Source: Actinomycetota bacterium (GTDB lineage Bacteria > Actinomycetota > Thermoleophilia > Gaiellales > Gaiellaceae). From it: a stretch of 44,190 bases of DNA. The stretch is from assembly GCA_003134505.1 (NCBI GenBank), contig PLBK01000052.1:1-44190 (forward strand), read 5' to 3'. Under the pieces are notes generated by a model that was given only the letters and a program-made list of their open reading frames with translations, made no database searches and was not told where the DNA came from. Position 1 is the first letter of the stretch; each line of letters opens with the position of its first letter. A program made the translations under genes and the position numbers. This document shows, piece by piece, positions 42,255 through 44,190 of this stretch.

Positions 42255-43082
42255 TTGCCGCCCTGCATCGCGGTCGTCGGCTCGGTCAACCTGGATCTCG
42301 TGGCGCGCTGCGAGCGGCTGCCGCGGCCGGGGGAGACCGTCAGCGGCGCGTCGTTCGAGCGCGTCCCGGGCGGCAAGGGTGCGAACCAGGCAGTCGCCGC
42401 GGCACGGCTCGGCGCCGACGTGCGCTTCGTCGGCGCGGTCGCGGTCGACGACCTCGCCGACGAGGCGCTCGCGGGGCTCGAGGAGGCCGGTGTCGACACC
42501 AGCGGCGTCGTCTGGATCAGCGAGGCCGGCGTACACACGGGCATCGCCCTGATCCTCGTCGACTGGCTGGGCGAGAATCAGATCGTCGTCGCGCCGGGCG
42601 CGAACGCCTACCTCTCGCCGAGCGAGATCGACGTGGGCGACGCGGACGCCGTCCTCTGCCAGCTCGAGATCCCCGACGACGCGGTGTACGCGGCGGCGCA
42701 GCAGGCGCGCTTCTTCTGCCTCAACGCGGCGCCGGCGCGGCGCGTCGACGTGGAGCCCGACCTGCTGGTCGTCAACCGCTTCGAGCGCGAGGTGACCGGC
42801 GATTCCGGCCGGCTCGTGGCCGTGACGCTCGGAGCCGAGGGAGCGATTTTGCTCGAGAGCGGCGAGGAGGTCGCCCGCGCCGAGCCGCCGCCTGTCCATG
42901 CCGTGGACGGCACCGCGGCCGGAGACGCGTTCACGGCCTGCCTCGTCGTCTCGCTCGTCGAGGGCCGGCCGCGCGACGAGTCGCTCCGCCGTGCCTGCGC
43001 CGCCGGCGCGCTCGCCGCCTCGCGACGCGGCGCGCAGCCGTCGCTTCCGACCACGGCCGAGATCGACAGGATCCTGGCGTGA
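42255..43082 (+). CDS. Ribokinase-like PfkB carbohydrate kinase
   Basis: The 275-residue kinase has VGSVNLDLVARCERLPRPGETVSG at the N-terminus, the PfkB signature 1 region GGKGANQAVAAARLGADVRFVG (~38-59) and signature 2 DGTAAGDAFTACLV (~217-230) with the catalytic aspartate in AGDAF. This matches ribokinases, although it is ~25 residues shorter than typical. TTG 42255 follows the previous stop by six bases and no better start exists. It overlaps the nucleoside hydrolase gene, which releases ribose, so together they would feed ribose into ribose-5-phosphate. Confidence 0.85.
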   Translation: MPPCIAVVGSVNLDLVARCERLPRPGETVSGASFERVPGGKGANQAVAAARLGADVRFVGAVAVDDLADEALAGLEEAGVDTSGVVWISEAGVHTGIALILVDWLGENQIVVAPGANAYLSPSEIDVGDADAVLCQLEIPDDAVYAAAQQARFFCLNAAPARRVDVEPDLLVVNRFEREVTGDSGRLVAVTLGAEGAILLESGEEVARAEPPPVHAVDGTAAGDAFTACLVVSLVEGRPRDESLRRACAAGALAASRRGAQPSLPTTAEIDRILA

Positions 43083-44008
43083 CCACGACCGTCCTGCTCG
43101 ACTGCGACCCGGGCCACGACGACGCAATCGCCCTGCTGCTCGCGCTTGCGAGCCCCGAGATCGAGCTGCTCGGGATCACGACCGTCGCCGGCAACCAGAC
43201 GCTCGAGAAGACGACCGCGAACGCGCTCAAGATCCTCGAGTTCGCGGGCCGCACGGAGATCCCGGTCGCCGCCGGCTCCGCGAGGCCGCTCGTGCGCGAG
43301 CCCTTCGTCGCCGCCTACGTCCACGGCGAGAGCGGCATGGACGGCCCCGACCTGCCCTCCCCTCGGACGGCGCCGGTCCCCGAGCACGCCGTGGACTTCC
43401 TGGCCGCGCGGCTGCTCGGCTCCGACCGGCCGGTGACGCTCGTCCCCACCGGCCCGCTGACGAACATCGCGCTCCTGCTCATTCGCTATCCCGAGATCGC
43501 AGGCCGGATCGAGCGGATCGTGCTCATGGGCGGCGCGATCGCCGAGGGGAACGTGACGCCGGCCGCCGAGTTCAACATCTGGGCCGACCCGGAGGCAGCG
43601 GCGCGCGTGTTCACGAGCGGGATCGACGTGACGATGATCGGCCTCGACGTGACCCACAAGGCGCTGTTCCGCCCCGCCGACTCGGAGCGGCTAGCGGCGA
43701 CCGGCCGCGTCGGGAAGCTCGTCTCCGAGCTCTTCGCCTTCTACCAGCAGTTCCACTCGCAGCAGTACGGCTGGGACGGCTCGCCGGTGCACGACGCCGT
43801 CGCCGTCGCGCACGTCGTCCGGCCCGGCCTCGTCCAGACGGCCCATCGCGGCGTCGTCGTCGACTGCGGCGGCGAGCTCTCGCGCGGGCGCACGTACGTC
43901 GACCTCTGGGGTCGGGCCGGCTGGGAGCCGAATGCCCACGTCGGCGTCGACATCGACGCGCAGGGCTTCGTCGACTTCCTCGTCGAGCGCCTGGCGTCGC
44001 TCGGGTAA
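43079..44008 (+). CDS. Inosine-uridine-type nucleoside hydrolase
   Basis: The 309-residue enzyme splits ribonucleosides into base and ribose. The calcium-binding DCDPGHDDAIAL is at residues 8-19; TTVAGNQTLEKTTANAL, PTGPLTNIAL, VLMGGAIAEGNVTPAAEFNIWADPEAA and the late VHDAVAVAH with the second aspartate follow, all standard for the family. GTG 43079 overlaps the kinase stop (GTGA). With the kinase upstream it forms a small nucleoside-salvage unit; the phosphorylase at 25380 acts on similar substrates but is elsewhere. Confidence 0.93.
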   Translation: MTTTVLLDCDPGHDDAIALLLALASPEIELLGITTVAGNQTLEKTTANALKILEFAGRTEIPVAAGSARPLVREPFVAAYVHGESGMDGPDLPSPRTAPVPEHAVDFLAARLLGSDRPVTLVPTGPLTNIALLLIRYPEIAGRIERIVLMGGAIAEGNVTPAAEFNIWADPEAAARVFTSGIDVTMIGLDVTHKALFRPADSERLAATGRVGKLVSELFAFYQQFHSQQYGWDGSPVHDAVAVAHVVRPGLVQTAHRGVVVDCGGELSRGRTYVDLWGRAGWEPNAHVGVDIDAQGFVDFLVERLASLG

Positions 44009-44041
44009 AGGGGTAGCAGGAAGGGCGTCGAAGACCGCCCC

Positions 44042-44190
44042 ATGGCGCGCAAGAAGCGGCCGACGAAGTTGCGCCCGCGGAAGCCCGCACGGATCCGGAA
44101 GAAGCGCGCGCCCGTCCGCCGGGGGGAGGTCCGCAGCCACCACGGTCCCGAGCTCGCCGGCCTCGCGCTCGTCGCGATCGGCGTCTTCTT
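44042..44190 (+). CDS. ftsK: Start of a probable FtsK/SpoIIIE DNA translocase, cut by the window
   Basis: ATG 44042 opens a frame to the last base. The visible ~49 residues are a strongly basic tail (ARKKRPTKLRPRKPARIRKK) followed by HHGPELAGLALVAIGVF, the start of a membrane helix. This basic-then-membrane start and the position after rnj fit the N-terminus of actinobacterial FtsK, which moves DNA at division. The motor domain is outside the window, so the call is by context and N-terminal style only. Confidence 0.6.
   Translation, partial: MARKKRPTKLRPRKPARIRKKRAPVRRGEVRSHHGPELAGLALVAIGVF

Overview
The window is gene-dense, very GC-rich bacterial chromosome with short intergenic gaps, many GTG/TTG starts and ATGA/GTGA overlaps. 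It points to Actinomycetota: it has an actinobacterial-type integration host factor (mihF) beside gmk-rpoZ-coaBC, the order rimP-nusA-ylxR-infB-ylxP-rbfA-nrnA-truB-ribF, then rpsO-pnp-M16 peptidase-dapB, dapA-rnj and an ftsK-like start. BTAD regulators fused to beta-propellers, a short IF-2 and the missing pyrF and metK fit a deep-branching class such as Thermoleophilia (Gaiella-like). The class is an inference; the phylum is well supported.

Layout. 1-4990: end of a pyrimidine operon (carB partial, pyrK, pyrD), then mihF, gmk, rpoZ. 5319-7497: coaBC, a sugar-nucleotidyltransferase-like protein and a TPR protein. 7581-13363: five-gene oligopeptide/dipeptide ABC importer. 13540-15994: secreted unknown protein (-), dtd and a SnoaL-like protein (+), alpha/beta hydrolase (-). 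16023-24005: transcription/translation block rimP to ribF, with a probable attenuator in the rimP leader. 24002-30850: accessory segment between ribF and rpsO, holding a gamma-glutamyltransferase-like gene and a purine nucleoside phosphorylase on back-to-back leaderless promoters, a frameshifted HAD phosphatase, a membrane-anchored BTAD regulator with an outside beta-propeller, and two divergent secreted TolB-like propellers. 30858-33824: rpsO and pnp with two structured leaders and a terminator. 33874-36269: cytochrome c and a divergent four-helix putative b-type cytochrome, then a GAF-GGDEF protein. 36364-44190: M16 peptidase, dapB, a GST-like gene, dapA, rnj, an unknown helical protein, ribokinase-like kinase, nucleoside hydrolase and the start of an ftsK-like gene.

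Regulatory reading. At least nine genes have a TANNNT box exactly 6 or 7 bases before the start codon, the usual geometry of leaderless transcripts; this fixes several starts (dapA, M16, cytochrome c, hydrolase). Structured leaders sit before rimP, rbfA, rpsO and pnp. Three copies of a GGGGGAAAC/GTTTCCCCC hairpin lie at gene ends.

The least-described candidates are: (1) the BTAD-TM-propeller regulator with an 11-base-period direct repeat in the divergent promoter of two secreted propellers; (2) the cytochrome c / four-helix b-type pair; (3) NusA with a Cys3His tail; and (4) the alternative-pairing spacer before rbfA. I found no CRISPR array, rRNA, tRNA, transposase, prophage or recognisable defence system.
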